Source: Bacillota bacterium (lineage in GTDB: Bacteria > Bacillota > Clostridia > Lachnospirales > Lachnospiraceae). From it: a stretch of DNA of 64,000 nt. The stretch is taken from the NCBI GenBank assembly GCA_023411215.1, contig JAEYOY010000015.1, positions 62,001-126,000 on the forward strand, written 5' to 3'. Below, in pieces: positions 33,482-43,412 of the stretch; position 1 is the stretch's first letter, and each line of letters begins with the position of its first letter. The notes below the pieces were generated by a model. It did not search any database. It was not told the DNA's origin and saw only the letters and a list, made by a program, of their open reading frames with translations. A program made the translations under genes and the position numbers.

Positions 33482-35062
33482 ATGAGAAAGGTTTTGCGTT
33501 TAGTCAGCGTACAGCTTTGGGCTGTGTTGGGGGATATGCTGTCCATCGGAAATCTGAAAAAGAAAAAGCCGAAGGTACTATACTTTGGCATTGGTATTTT
33601 TGTGGTCCTTATGAGTGCAATCTCATTCTTGTATAGTATAATGGCGGGTTACGGGTTATTGATGTTTGACAGCCTCGAGCTTCTGCCTCCCATAGTGATG
33701 TCTGTGACCTGTGTAATTCTTCTTGTGACAACTGTTTTGCAGGTGAAGGGTACTATATTTGGTTTTAGGGATTATGACATGATTATGGCAATGCCGATCA
33801 GTACAGGTGGAATTGTCGCAAGCCGTCTGATCATTCTATATTCAATCAATATGGTTTTCGTTACGATACTGATACTGCCTATGCTATTAGCCTATGGGAT
33901 ACTGGCACAGCCGCCGGTGCTCTTCTATGTATTTGGTGTTGTAGCGATGCTTTTTATACCCTTAGTTCCGATAGCAATTGCTTCCTTGATTGGTACTGTG
34001 ATCGCCTATGTTGCATCTAAGTTCCGCCGTAATAATTTACTGAATATCATTCTTATTATGTGTTTACTGGCAGGCTTTATCGCAATGTCCTTCGGGATCG
34101 AGGAGGACGGAGAGAAGCTGGTTAATATGGGAAGGGTGTTGACGTCGCAGGTTTATGCCCTCTATCCCTTGGCGAAGTTGTATACGATAGCTGTTGTGGA
34201 GCGGGACTTCTTGGCTTTTGTCTTATTCCTCGCAATATCTGCATTGGCATTCATTCTTTACACTTTTCTGGTTAAGGCTGTTTTTAAGAAAATGAATACG
34301 GCAATTATGACCGGTAGAGCAAGGTCGAATTATAAACTGGGCAGATTAAAGACATCGTCCCCTATGATGGCTCTATTTCATAAGGAGCTAAAGCGTTATT
34401 TTTCATCCACTCTGTATGTAACTAATACCGCCTTTGGTATCGTAATGCTTTTGTTGGCCTCGGTGGCATTGTTTTTTGTAGATACCCAGACAATCTTCGG
34501 AGCAGAACTGCCGAGCAATATGATAGCCGGTATTGGACCGACGATTATCTCCTTTTGTGTTATGATGTGTTGTACCACATCATCTTCAATCTCTCTCGAA
34601 GGTAGAAACCTGTGGATTATCAAATCTCTGCCGGTGGAGCCAAAGATGATATATCTGGCGAAAATATATGTTAACCTGGCAGTACTGTCACCTGCACTCA
34701 TTTGTGCAGTGATACTTGGCATTGCGCTGAAGGTGGGAGTATTTATCACAATACTTATGGTTTTCATCACTGCAGTATGTTCTGTATTTATTTCTTTATT
34801 CGGATTACTGATTAATCTGTTGCTGCCTAACTTCAATTGGAGCAATGAGACAGTAGTAATCAAACAGGGTGCAGCTACAGCGATTACCATATTCTCATCC
34901 ATTGGTGTCGTTGCGCTTCAATTTATTCTTATGGCAGTCATTCCGAGCATGACGGTTGCTTATTTGGGCTATATCGCAGTAATGATAGCGATTGATGCCG
35001 GATTATTTGCAATACTTCTGTCCTATGGTAAGAAGCGGTTTGCCTCTTTAGGGGGCGCGTAA
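33482..35062 (+). CDS. ABC-2 type transporter permease
   Basis: A membrane protein of about 526 aa with roughly 12 hydrophobic helices in two bundles separated by a cytoplasmic stretch (KAVFKKMNTAIMTGRARSNYK). It is the partner of the ATPase immediately upstream and resembles large putative ABC exporter permeases of Clostridia. The start is uncertain: ATG 33470 is 1 nt from GGAAAGG and ATG 33482 is 13 nt from it. The substrate cannot be deduced. The gene ends before a gap with a long palindrome. Confidence 0.78.
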   Translation: MRKVLRLVSVQLWAVLGDMLSIGNLKKKKPKVLYFGIGIFVVLMSAISFLYSIMAGYGLLMFDSLELLPPIVMSVTCVILLVTTVLQVKGTIFGFRDYDMIMAMPISTGGIVASRLIILYSINMVFVTILILPMLLAYGILAQPPVLFYVFGVVAMLFIPLVPIAIASLIGTVIAYVASKFRRNNLLNIILIMCLLAGFIAMSFGIEEDGEKLVNMGRVLTSQVYALYPLAKLYTIAVVERDFLAFVLFLAISALAFILYTFLVKAVFKKMNTAIMTGRARSNYKLGRLKTSSPMMALFHKELKRYFSSTLYVTNTAFGIVMLLLASVALFFVDTQTIFGAELPSNMIAGIGPTIISFCVMMCCTTSSSISLEGRNLWIIKSLPVEPKMIYLAKIYVNLAVLSPALICAVILGIALKVGVFITILMVFITAVCSVFISLFGLLINLLLPNFNWSNETVVIKQGAATAITIFSSIGVVALQFILMAVIPSMTVAYLGYIAVMIAIDAGLFAILLSYGKKRFASLGGA

Positions 35063-35567
35063 GCGATGGAGCATTCTACCATTTGTCTGGATCGTGCTGA
35101 TGGATAATGAATAGTACAACAGAAAGGAAGATGAATAAGCTTCTCTCACACATAGTTTGCCGGATATTTTCCTGCTTTGTTTGCTCTAGAGAACATAAAT
35201 GTTTGCTTTTTGAGCATACAAAGCAGAAATCTGCCCGCCAAACAGTGCGTGATGGGATGCCTATCCATCTTCCTTCTTGTTGTATATAAGTATTGTATCA
35301 GCCCGTTATCAGGATATGTATGAGAAGGCTTCATCGCAAACGCGCATATCATTAATTGGACTAGAGTTTCAGTTAAAAGTTTTACTTATATATATCGCAT
35401 CATATATTAGGGCGACTAATAGATTGCATAAGAAATTATCCGTTGAAAAATAAGGACAAACGAATCAGAATATGCTAAAATGTGAGCATAAAATCGGTGG
35501 TAATGAACAGCTATGTTGATGGATAAATGTTGTTATATGGTTGAGTCGAACTAGGAGGTAAAGCAAA
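35063..35567. other. Gene-free gap with long palindrome before purM
   Basis: About 505 nt. The palindromic element fills 35116-35283. The rest is AT-rich. A weak candidate purM promoter is AGGACA (35453) and TAAAAT (35476), 17 nt apart. No purine riboswitch core was recognised. Confidence 0.45.
35116..35283. repeat. 168-bp long palindromic element, copy 2 (inverted orientation)
   Basis: Terminal arms ACAACAGAAAGGAAGATG at 35116 and CATCTTCCTTCTTGTTGT ending at 35283 pair with few mismatches. Inner stems continue to TTTGCTC/GAGCATA around a loop. The right half read on the minus strand matches the left half of the copy at 19316 (for example CACTGTTTGGCGG against CACTGTTTGACGG), so the two copies are homologous and oppositely oriented. 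Confidence 0.8.
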
Positions 35568-36593
35568 ATGGATTACAAGAAAGCAGGAGTAGATATTGAG
35601 GCCGGATATAAGGCAGTAGACCTGATGAAGGAGCATATCAAGGGCACGATGCGTAAGGAGGTTCTTGGTGGAATTGGTGGTTTCTCCGGTGCATTTTCTC
35701 TGGAAAGCTTTAAGGGCATGGAGCAACCGACTTTAATTTCTGGAACGGATGGTGTTGGTACAAAGCTTAAATTAGCGTTCCTTATGGACAAGCATGATAC
35801 TATCGGGATAGATTGTGTAGCTATGTGCGTTAATGATATTGCCTGTGCAGGTGCAGAGCCCCTGTTTTTCTTGGATTATATCGCTTGTGGTAAGAATGAA
35901 CCAGAGAAGATTGCAACCATTGTAAAAGGTGTGGCAGAAGGATGTAAGCAAGCCGGAGCTGCTCTTATCGGTGGTGAGACTGCAGAGATGCCGGGCTTCT
36001 ATCCGGTTGAAGAATATGATCTGGCCGGCTTTGCTGTCGGTATCATCGATCAAAAGCAAATGATTACCGGTGCTGGTGTGAAGCAGGGAGATACATTGAT
36101 TGGTATTGCATCCTCTGGTATTCATAGTAACGGCTATTCCCTGGTTAGAAGAGTTTTCAGCATGAAGAGAGAGACACTGGACATTTATTATGAAGCTTTG
36201 GGGAATACCTTAGGTAATACATTACTTACCCCTACGAAGATTTATGTAAAGGCGCTGCAAAGCTTAAAGCAGGGCAAGATTACGATAAAGGCTTGCAGCC
36301 ATATAACCGGTGGAGGCTTCTACGAGAATATCCCAAGAATGCTCCCGGAAGGCATACATGCTATGGTTAAGAAGAACAGCTATGAGATTCCTCCGATCTT
36401 CCATATGCTCTCAAAGGATGGAGATATCGATGAGCAGGTTATGTATAATACCTACAACATGGGCATTGGAATGCTGCTTGCTGTTGATAGTAAAGATGCT
36501 GATATGGCATTGAAGCTGCTTGAAGAGGCAGGAGAGAAGGCATTTGTAGTCGGTGAGACGGTGAATGGCTCGAAGGGAGTAACCTTATGCTAA
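35568..36593 (+). CDS. purM: Phosphoribosylformylglycinamidine cyclo-ligase
   Basis: AIR synthetase, the ATP-dependent fifth step of purine synthesis. The N-terminus MDYKKAGVDIEAGYKAVDLM, GTDGVGTKLKLA, MCVNDIACAGAEPLFFLDY and GGETAEMPGFY are characteristic, with HITGGGFYENIPR in the C-terminal domain. The 341-aa length is normal. AGGAGGT lies just upstream of ATG. It overlaps purN by 7 nt, so the two are co-translated; purD follows. Confidence 0.96.
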   Translation: MDYKKAGVDIEAGYKAVDLMKEHIKGTMRKEVLGGIGGFSGAFSLESFKGMEQPTLISGTDGVGTKLKLAFLMDKHDTIGIDCVAMCVNDIACAGAEPLFFLDYIACGKNEPEKIATIVKGVAEGCKQAGAALIGGETAEMPGFYPVEEYDLAGFAVGIIDQKQMITGAGVKQGDTLIGIASSGIHSNGYSLVRRVFSMKRETLDIYYEALGNTLGNTLLTPTKIYVKALQSLKQGKITIKACSHITGGGFYENIPRMLPEGIHAMVKKNSYEIPPIFHMLSKDGDIDEQVMYNTYNMGIGMLLAVDSKDADMALKLLEEAGEKAFVVGETVNGSKGVTLC

Positions 36594-37213
36594 AGCTTGC
36601 TGTTCTTGTGTCCGGTGGTGGAACGAATCTTCAGGCGCTGATTGATCAGATGAATCAGGGCAAGCTTCCCGGTGTGAGTATAGAGGTTGTAATCAGCAAT
36701 AAGCGTGATGTATATGCATTAGAGAGAGCGAAACAGAATGGGATTCCTTCAGAGACTTTAGTTAAGAAGGAGTATGCAAGTAAGGATCTGTTTGACGAGG
36801 CTTTGCTCCGTGTACTTGTCCGTTATCATGTAGATTTGGTTGTATTAGCAGGATGTCTGCTGATTCTCCCTGAGAAGGTGGTAAAAAGCTATCCGGGTCG
36901 GATTATTAATATCCATCCATCGTTGATTCCCTCCTTTTGCGGAGAGGGTTATTATGGCCTGAAGGTTCATGAAGCAGTACTTGCCCGCGGTGTGAAGGTA
37001 ACCGGTGCTACCGTTCATTTTGTTGATGAAGGAACCGATACCGGTCCGATTATTCTTCAGAAGGCAGTAATGGTAGAGGACGACGATACACCGGAGCTGC
37101 TGCAACGAAGAGTAATGGAGCAGGCAGAGTGGGAGCTGCTTCCTGAAGCGATACGACTAATTGCTGAGAACAGATTGATCCTAGAGAATAATATTGTGAA
37201 ACGAATCACTTAA
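36587..37213 (+). CDS. purN: Phosphoribosylglycinamide formyltransferase
   Basis: Folate-dependent GAR transformylase, third step of purine synthesis. LAVLVSGGGTNLQALID at the N-terminus binds GAR. The catalytic Asn-His-Asp set is seen in IINIHPSLIPSF and DEGTDTGPI. The 208-aa length is normal. It starts inside the end of purM with AAGGGAG upstream and is followed by purD after about 105 nt. Confidence 0.95.
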   Translation: MLKLAVLVSGGGTNLQALIDQMNQGKLPGVSIEVVISNKRDVYALERAKQNGIPSETLVKKEYASKDLFDEALLRVLVRYHVDLVVLAGCLLILPEKVVKSYPGRIINIHPSLIPSFCGEGYYGLKVHEAVLARGVKVTGATVHFVDEGTDTGPIILQKAVMVEDDDTPELLQRRVMEQAEWELLPEAIRLIAENRLILENNIVKRIT

Positions 37214-37317
37214 GATACATGGAAAACAGATGGCAGATTTGGTTGTTACGAATCCTGCTCTCTGTTTTTTGTAGCCTGTTGCACCAATAAAGAATGGATG
37301 GCATGGAGGATGAGAAG

Positions 37318-38589
37318 ATGAAGGTTTTGGTCATTGGCAGTGGCGGAAGAGAGCATGCAATTGTACAAAAAATATCGAAGAGCTCCAAGGTAGAGAAGCT
37401 TTACTGTGCTCCCGGTAATGCGGGGATTGCAGAGCTTGCACAATGTGTTGATATTTCAGTAAGTGATTATGCAGGATTGGCTGAATTTGCGAAGGCGGAA
37501 GGTATCGATCTGACTGTGGTCGGACCGGATGATCCTCTGGTAGGAGGTGTGGTCGATGTATTTATGGAACGAGGCTTACGTGTCTTCGGACCGGAAAAGA
37601 AAGCTGCCATCATTGAAGGCTCTAAAGCATTTTCCAAGGATTTGATGAAGAAATATAAGATACCCTCAGCCACATATGAAACCTTTGAGGATTCGGTGAA
37701 AGCCATCGAATACCTTAAGACCGGTAGTTTCCCAATTGTATTGAAAGCCGACGGTTTGGCTCTGGGTAAGGGCGTCCTGATCTGTAACAGCTACGGGGAA
37801 GCAGTGCAGGGGGTGAAGCAGATCATGGAGGATAAGCAGTTTGGTTCTGCCGGAGACAAGCTTGTTGTGGAAGAGTTTATGACCGGACGTGAGGTATCGG
37901 TGCTTGCTTTTTGTGACGGTACAAATATACTTCCTATGACCAGTGCTCAGGATCACAAGAGAGCCAAGGACGGTGATAAAGGCCTTAATACTGGAGGTAT
38001 GGGAACCTTTTCGCCCAGCCCCTTTTATACGAAGGAGGTTGACGATTTCTGCAGAAAGTATATTTATCAACCTACTATCGATGCAATGAAGGCAGAGGGC
38101 AGAGATTTTATCGGAATATTATTTGTCGGTTTAATGTTGACGAAGGATGGACCGAAGGTGTTGGAATATAACGCACGTTTTGGTGATCCGGAGACACAGG
38201 TTGTACTTCCGCGAATGAAGAATGATATCATCGAGGTATTTGAGGCTTGTATTGACGGAAGACTGGACGAAATTACCCTCAACTTTGAGGACAATGCAGC
38301 AGTTTGCGTGGTTCTTGCGTCGGATGGATACCCAGAGCAATATACAAAGGGCTATCCGATCACCGGTCTTGAGAATTTCGTGGATAAGTCGGACTATTGT
38401 GTATTTCATGCCGGTACAAAGAAATCCGGCGCTGACATTGTTACGAATGGAGGTAGAGTCTTAGGAGTTACGGCTACTGGGAAGGATCTGAAGGAGGCAA
38501 GAAGAAAAGCTTATGAGGCCACCGGCTGGATCAGCTTCGATAATAAATATATGAGAAATGATATTGGAAAAGCCATCGAAGAAGCCTAG
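37318..38589 (+). CDS. purD: Phosphoribosylamine-glycine ligase
   Basis: GAR synthetase, an ATP-grasp enzyme for the second step of purine synthesis. N-terminal MKVLVIGSGGREHAIVQK; ATP-grasp core with VLKADGLALGKGV, EEFMTGREVSVL and GFLMLTKDGPKVLEYNARFGDPE-like sequence (GLMLTKDGPK, NARFGDPETQ). The ATG at 37318 follows GGAGG by 7 nt; the frame allows ATG 37294 but without a site. The length is 423 aa. It ends the purMND unit before a strong terminator. Confidence 0.95.
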   Translation: MKVLVIGSGGREHAIVQKISKSSKVEKLYCAPGNAGIAELAQCVDISVSDYAGLAEFAKAEGIDLTVVGPDDPLVGGVVDVFMERGLRVFGPEKKAAIIEGSKAFSKDLMKKYKIPSATYETFEDSVKAIEYLKTGSFPIVLKADGLALGKGVLICNSYGEAVQGVKQIMEDKQFGSAGDKLVVEEFMTGREVSVLAFCDGTNILPMTSAQDHKRAKDGDKGLNTGGMGTFSPSPFYTKEVDDFCRKYIYQPTIDAMKAEGRDFIGILFVGLMLTKDGPKVLEYNARFGDPETQVVLPRMKNDIIEVFEACIDGRLDEITLNFEDNAAVCVVLASDGYPEQYTKGYPITGLENFVDKSDYCVFHAGTKKSGADIVTNGGRVLGVTATGKDLKEARRKAYEATGWISFDNKYMRNDIGKAIEEA

Positions 38590-38617
38590 CAGTTTATAAA
38601 ATTATAGCATGTATATC

Positions 38618-38685
38618 AGAGGAATTCAGCGTCATACGCTTCCCTCCTTATGGGAAGGGTATGTCGTTGAATTCCTCTTCTTTAA
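38618..38685 (+). terminator. Terminator of the purine operon
   Basis: AGAGGAATTCAGCG pairs with CGTTGAATTCCTCT (one G-U) with further inner pairing, followed by TCTTT. The remaining gap to 39067 is AT-rich and shows nothing else I can name. Confidence 0.8.
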
Positions 38686-39067
38686 GCTGTGAAGCATTTA
38701 ATTGCAATTTTAATAGATATTCCAACTAGTTGTACAGTTGCCATACTCTTTGTTCATCCGGACTTTTGAAACGATCTGAAGTTGTATTGCGATGGTCAAT
38801 AGGAATAAATTCCCTACACCATCCTTCGATAATATTCCTATCACATGAATAAGACAATTATCATCACGATTGAGCCTCTTTTTATCTATTTTCTTACGAT
38901 TTTGTTAAATAATCCTTAATTTTACAAAAACACTCACAAAATACAGGTAATGCCACAGAAGTGCCATACTTATATTGTAGAATAAGGAAGGAATAAATGT
39001 AAATTAGAAATCTGACTACTTATGACGGGCTTTATGCTATCGCGTAGATATACGAAAGGGGTATTCA

Positions 39068-41794
39068 ATGAAAAAACGGTACTATAACAGATGGTTTATA
39101 ATTCTTCTAATCCTAACACTGACTATTCCACAGGTCTACATGGGGGAAATCCAACAGGTTCTGGCGGCTTGGACAGCAACCGTTACGTCTAATACCCTGA
39201 ATGTAAGGACAGAACCCTCGGCGACTGCAGAAAAGGTGCAGCTGAACGGAACGAATGTATACCTGGTTAAGGATGAGACCGTGAATATCTTAAAGGAGGA
39301 GGGGGATTTTTATTTTGTTTCCCTCAAATTTAACGGTAAGACAGTAAAAGGATATATACATAAAGACTATGTAAAAGTAAGCGGAAAGCCGGAGCCGACA
39401 GCGACTCCTACCCCAAAACCTACACCAAAACCAACGACTGAACCCACTACCACGCCGAAACCGGATTCATCACAAGCTATGCCGGTGAACAAGGAAATTA
39501 AGCTGAAGGGATCGATTACGGCTTCCTCCTTAAATGTACGCAGCGGACCGGGCACCGGTTATGCTAAGGTTGGCGGTTTGATTAAAGGTGACGCAATTAC
39601 TATAATTAATGAGGTAATGATAGATGATGCAGAGTGGTATGGAATATCCTTTAAAAACGAAGGGAAGACGAAGACTGGCTATGTTCTCAGTACCTATGTA
39701 AAGCTTTCTTTTGACAGTACGATAAAGGGAGAGGTCGATGTTGCAAAGCTTAAGGTAAGATCAGCAGCTGGAACGAAGGCCGCCTATCTGAAGGACAGCA
39801 AAGGAAGTCTTATATCTTTGAAGGAGAATAAGTCATTAACAATAATTGGTGAAGTTACTTCATCTGGAATCAAGTGGCTAAAGGTAACCTTTACATTAAG
39901 TAATAAAAAATACACAGGCTTTGTAGAAGCAAGTAAGGTGAATTTTAAAGTGACAGAGGTGCAGGCGACACCTACACCAAAGCCGACAGCAACACCAAAG
40001 CCTACTGTGACACCAAAGCCTACCGTGACACCAAAGCCTACAACTACACCTAACCCAAGTACGAATCCTACTCCAACACCGTTGCCGACTATTACGCCAT
40101 CACCGATGCCGACCCCGAGTCCGACTCCGACGATCGGCCCAACTCCGACACCGGATCCCTTTTTGCAGATGGAATTTTTAGATGTTTTCAATAATACAAT
40201 TCTAACGGAATTTTCAAAACCTATTAATGGTTATGTGTGCAATACTGTGTTGCTGTATCTGTCCAGGGATTATCGTACCGGAGAATATCTGTATGACGAT
40301 TATAGGAATATAATATTTCTAAGGAATAAAGAAAAGGTATTAATAACTGGGGTTGAACATCAAAATGGTGACACCTGGTATCTTGTTTCTCTAGAGAATG
40401 GTATCTATGGCTATGTAAAAGCAGAGTATATATATATATCCGGAGGCGCAGGACAAACTGCCGATCCAACCGGTGCAACACCAACTCCGACACCGATCAT
40501 TACAAATAATATGGATTTTGAAGCTAAGCTGTCAGCGCAAGGATTCCCGGAAAGCTACAAAGCAGGGCTCCGACAATTGCATGCGCAGTATCCGAATTGG
40601 GAATTCAAGGCTTATCATACCGGACTTGATTGGAATACAGTAATAGCAGCAGAAAGTGTTCCCGGAAAGAATGTAATTCCAAATTCGAAGGGCGTGGAGT
40701 GGAAGTCACTGGAAAGTGGAGCATATAACTGGAAGACCGATACCTTTATTGTTTTTGACGGTTCAACTTGGGTAACTGCTGCAATGGCGGCCATCGAATA
40801 TTATATGGATCCCCGCAATTTCCTGACGACAAACGGTATCTTCCAGTTCGAATTACTAAAATACCAAGATGCATACCAGAACCTTGCAGGTGTGGAAAAT
40901 ATACTGAAGGGAACGGCTATGTACAATTCAAATTATACATATGTGGATGATAATGGAGTATCGACTACTACTTCTTATGGGCAGACCTTTATCGAGGCTG
41001 CAAAATACTCCGGCGTCAGCCCCTACCATCTGGCTTCCCGTGTGAAGCAGGAGGTAGTTACCGGACCTACTACCTTAAGTAACAGTGTCTCCGGTACTTA
41101 CAGCGGATATGAGGGTCTGTATAATTTCTACAATATTGGAGCGAATGATAGTGCCGGAGGAGGTGCTGTCGCAAACGGACTTAAATACGCCAAAAACGGC
41201 AGTACCAACGCTGTGACGAATCAACTGTATAAGATACCTTGGACAAGTCCTTTCCGCTCCATCGTAGGCGGTTCCTACTTCCTTGGAGGAAGCTATATCA
41301 ATCGTGGACAGGACACCATTTACCTTCAGAAATTCAATGTTACACCGATTTCAACCTATTATCATCAGTATATGACGAATGTGGAGGCACCATATGCTGA
41401 GGGTAAGAAGATATTGACGGCCTATAACGGTATTGCTGATTCTCCGATTGTATTCTCTATCCCGGTATATCTGAACATGCCACAGGCGCCGTGTCCTCAG
41501 CCTACGACGGCGTTCAATCCAAATAACCGGATGAAGAGTTTGAAGGTACTTGACGCAAAAGGCAATGAGCTGGCGATTACACCTACCTTCAATCAGACGG
41601 AATATAATTATTATCTGATTGTCGGCAATGCGGTTGATATGGTTCAAATAAATGCAACCACAGTAAGTAAGAAGGCGACAATTAGCGGAGGCGGAACAAT
41701 TCCTTTGAATGTCGGAACCAATACAGTCGTCATAGCAGTAATTGCTGAAAATGGAAGCGTAGCAAATTATACAATCAATATCGTAAGGGAATAA
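39068..41794 (+). CDS. Secreted cell-wall hydrolase: SH3 repeats, glucosaminidase, cadherin-like domain
   Basis: A 908-aa exported protein. A signal peptide (residues 1-33) precedes SH3b domains at about 37-100 and 140-205 (SNTLNVRTEPS, ASSLNVRSGPG), further SH3-like copies near 220-290 and 370-455, and two Pro/Thr-rich linkers of TPTPKPT and TPKPTVTPKPT repeats (about 110-138, 305-360). A glucosaminidase-type catalytic domain follows at about 500-790 (MDPRNFLTTNGIFQFE, YHLASRVKQEV, YNFYNIGAND). The C-terminal 85 residues match the cadherin-like beta-sandwich (SLKVLDAKGNEL, VIAENGSVANYTINI). It probably cleaves peptidoglycan glycan strands during growth or separation. Confidence 0.9.
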   Translation: MKKRYYNRWFIILLILTLTIPQVYMGEIQQVLAAWTATVTSNTLNVRTEPSATAEKVQLNGTNVYLVKDETVNILKEEGDFYFVSLKFNGKTVKGYIHKDYVKVSGKPEPTATPTPKPTPKPTTEPTTTPKPDSSQAMPVNKEIKLKGSITASSLNVRSGPGTGYAKVGGLIKGDAITIINEVMIDDAEWYGISFKNEGKTKTGYVLSTYVKLSFDSTIKGEVDVAKLKVRSAAGTKAAYLKDSKGSLISLKENKSLTIIGEVTSSGIKWLKVTFTLSNKKYTGFVEASKVNFKVTEVQATPTPKPTATPKPTVTPKPTVTPKPTTTPNPSTNPTPTPLPTITPSPMPTPSPTPTIGPTPTPDPFLQMEFLDVFNNTILTEFSKPINGYVCNTVLLYLSRDYRTGEYLYDDYRNIIFLRNKEKVLITGVEHQNGDTWYLVSLENGIYGYVKAEYIYISGGAGQTADPTGATPTPTPIITNNMDFEAKLSAQGFPESYKAGLRQLHAQYPNWEFKAYHTGLDWNTVIAAESVPGKNVIPNSKGVEWKSLESGAYNWKTDTFIVFDGSTWVTAAMAAIEYYMDPRNFLTTNGIFQFELLKYQDAYQNLAGVENILKGTAMYNSNYTYVDDNGVSTTTSYGQTFIEAAKYSGVSPYHLASRVKQEVVTGPTTLSNSVSGTYSGYEGLYNFYNIGANDSAGGGAVANGLKYAKNGSTNAVTNQLYKIPWTSPFRSIVGGSYFLGGSYINRGQDTIYLQKFNVTPISTYYHQYMTNVEAPYAEGKKILTAYNGIADSPIVFSIPVYLNMPQAPCPQPTTAFNPNNRMKSLKVLDAKGNELAITPTFNQTEYNYYLIVGNAVDMVQINATTVSKKATISGGGTIPLNVGTNTVVIAVIAENGSVANYTINIVRE

Positions 41795-41854
41795 TAAGTT
41801 TTGCAATGGTAGAATATCGTGGCAACAGACTTGTAATTACGACAGTGATGAAAA

Positions 41855-41895
41855 ATCCGGCCGCGGGTGTGTAACCTGTCGGCCGGATGTTTTAT
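41855..41895 (+). terminator. Terminator of the wall-hydrolase gene
   Basis: ATCCGGCCG and CGGCCGGAT form a perfect 9-bp GC-rich stem, followed by GTTTTATT. Confidence 0.85.
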
Positions 41896-41935
41896 TCATG
41901 GCTAATGAATTGATTTATCAATTCATCTTGTTTAT

Positions 41936-41974
41936 GACAATAGAAAGTTATTAAAGCGTGCTTTCTATTGTTTA
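41936..41974. repeat. Short TAGAAAG hairpin repeat, copy 3
   Basis: GACAATAGAAAG and CTTTCTATTGTT close the hairpin over TTATTAAAGCGTG, followed by TATGTGAAGG. A related CGGAGAAACTCGCGAAGCGTG stretch occurs near 42040. The gap 41795-42138 holds only this and the terminator. Confidence 0.65.
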
Positions 41975-42138
41975 TGTGAAGGCGAAGTGAAGTACCAATC
42001 AAGTTTATTTGATGTGATACGAGCAAGCCTGCGATAACCGGAGAAACTCGCGAAGCGTGTTCTTCCGGTCTAAGAAAAGATAGCCTGGAGGAAGAAAAAT
42101 GACATACGGGCATAATCAAAAAAACGGAGGATGAAGCT

Positions 42139-43380
42139 ATGAGATCACGAATAAAACGTTATATCGCAGCCCTTTTATTTCTTTTTCTCTCGGGAGGATT
42201 GCTTATAAGTAAAACCGCTTATGCTGCCAGTGCGGAGGTGGAGCTGACTTCGGATTCAGCGCAGGTTACCATAGGGGAGAATCTTTTTGTATATGTGAAT
42301 GTTTCTTCCGAAGCATCGTTTGGTGATTTTGAGGGAAGTATTACTTATGATGATGATGTACTTGAGTATCAGGGTGGAGCAAAACAAATCAAGGGAAGTA
42401 GCGGATTTCTCACCCTATCCGACATGGGGAATACAGATGGAGACACGAAGCGTAAATACACTATGAAATTTGAGGCTGCCGAGGTGGGTATCTGTAGGAT
42501 TGCTTTCAGTGATCGGGCGGTTGTTTATGAACTTGAGGGTGCAGAGATGTCCGTATCCAGTAATGTGCTTACCATTAATGTGGTGGCGCCGGAGACTGCT
42601 TCTAATAATGCAAAGCTGAAGGATATGAGAATTAGTCCTTCGACATTGGTACCGGAATTTAACAAGGATACCTATGAATATAATACCACAGTGGATTACA
42701 CGACGGAACAGTTGGTACTCGTAGCATTACCAGAGGATGCGAAAGCTTCTGTATCCATCACAGGTAACGAAAATCTAAAAGAAGGTGAAAATAAAATCCT
42801 AATATCTGTATTAGCAGAATCAGGAGATATCATAGAATATAGTATCAATGTCGTGAAAACAGCGGCACCTGAAATAAGCGAAGCACCAGAGGAAGACAAT
42901 ATACCTAAATCAAGTCACGGAAATTTTGAAGTTGTTCGAACGGATGATGATAAAATTGCAATTTATAGCGGACAATATATACTATTGGAGCCGGGAAGTG
43001 ATGTGCCAATTCCTTCCGGCTACAAGAAGACTAAGCTGATCATCTCTGATATCTCTGTGACGGCCTTTTATCCGGAGGGTAATATAGCGAGTGATTATCT
43101 TCTGATCTATGCAGAGAATGAACTTGGGGAAACTGGATTCTATCAATATGATCGAGTGGAACGCACTTTGCAGCGTTATGTGCCGGGAAAAGATATCATT
43201 CTAGGTAACGAGGACGACACCAATATGGAAGAGCTGATCAGTTCTGCGGAATATCGCACTAACCTTACGAAAGCGGCAGTGGTAATTGCTGTGCTTAGTG
43301 CTCTATGCGCACTTTTAATTATCATATGTATTCGTCTGATTATAAAATCAAAAGGATACAAGGAGGATGAGCTGGATTAG
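42139..43380 (+). CDS. Membrane-anchored protein with cohesin-like and cadherin-like domains
   Basis: A 413-aa exported protein. The signal peptide (residues 1-31) ends at AYAAS. A cohesin-like beta domain at about 33-150 shows VTIGENLFVYVNVSSEA and FEGSITYDDDVLEY. A cadherin-like beta-sandwich follows at about 155-245 (LKDMRISPSTLVPEFNKDT, LAESGDIIEYSINVV), the same fold as the C-terminus of the wall hydrolase upstream. There is a further folded part, then a C-terminal membrane helix near 378-402 with a cytoplasmic tail KSKGYKEDELD. No dockerin is seen nearby, so a cellulosome role is unproven. Confidence 0.82.
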   Translation: MRSRIKRYIAALLFLFLSGGLLISKTAYAASAEVELTSDSAQVTIGENLFVYVNVSSEASFGDFEGSITYDDDVLEYQGGAKQIKGSSGFLTLSDMGNTDGDTKRKYTMKFEAAEVGICRIAFSDRAVVYELEGAEMSVSSNVLTINVVAPETASNNAKLKDMRISPSTLVPEFNKDTYEYNTTVDYTTEQLVLVALPEDAKASVSITGNENLKEGENKILISVLAESGDIIEYSINVVKTAAPEISEAPEEDNIPKSSHGNFEVVRTDDDKIAIYSGQYILLEPGSDVPIPSGYKKTKLIISDISVTAFYPEGNIASDYLLIYAENELGETGFYQYDRVERTLQRYVPGKDIILGNEDDTNMEELISSAEYRTNLTKAAVVIAVLSALCALLIIICIRLIIKSKGYKEDELD

Positions 43381-43383
43381 CTC

Positions 43384-43412
43384 TTGACAAATAGGATGGG
43401 CTGTTATACTAT
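43384..43412 (+). promoter_or_regulatory. SigA-type promoter of the GntR-mcsA-mcsB unit
   Basis: TTGACA and TACTAT are separated by 17 nt. Confidence 0.75.

Noticed and set aside
35107..35289. 60-codon open frame upstream of purM
   Set aside because: It lies entirely within the second long palindrome and lacks coding signals.
35284..35567. Purine riboswitch or PurR box in front of purM
   Set aside because: No three-stem purine riboswitch core and no convincing paired PurR boxes could be seen.
39784..40191. Gly/Val-rich minus-strand open frame opposite the wall hydrolase
   Set aside because: It is the antisense of the Pro/Thr linker repeats.
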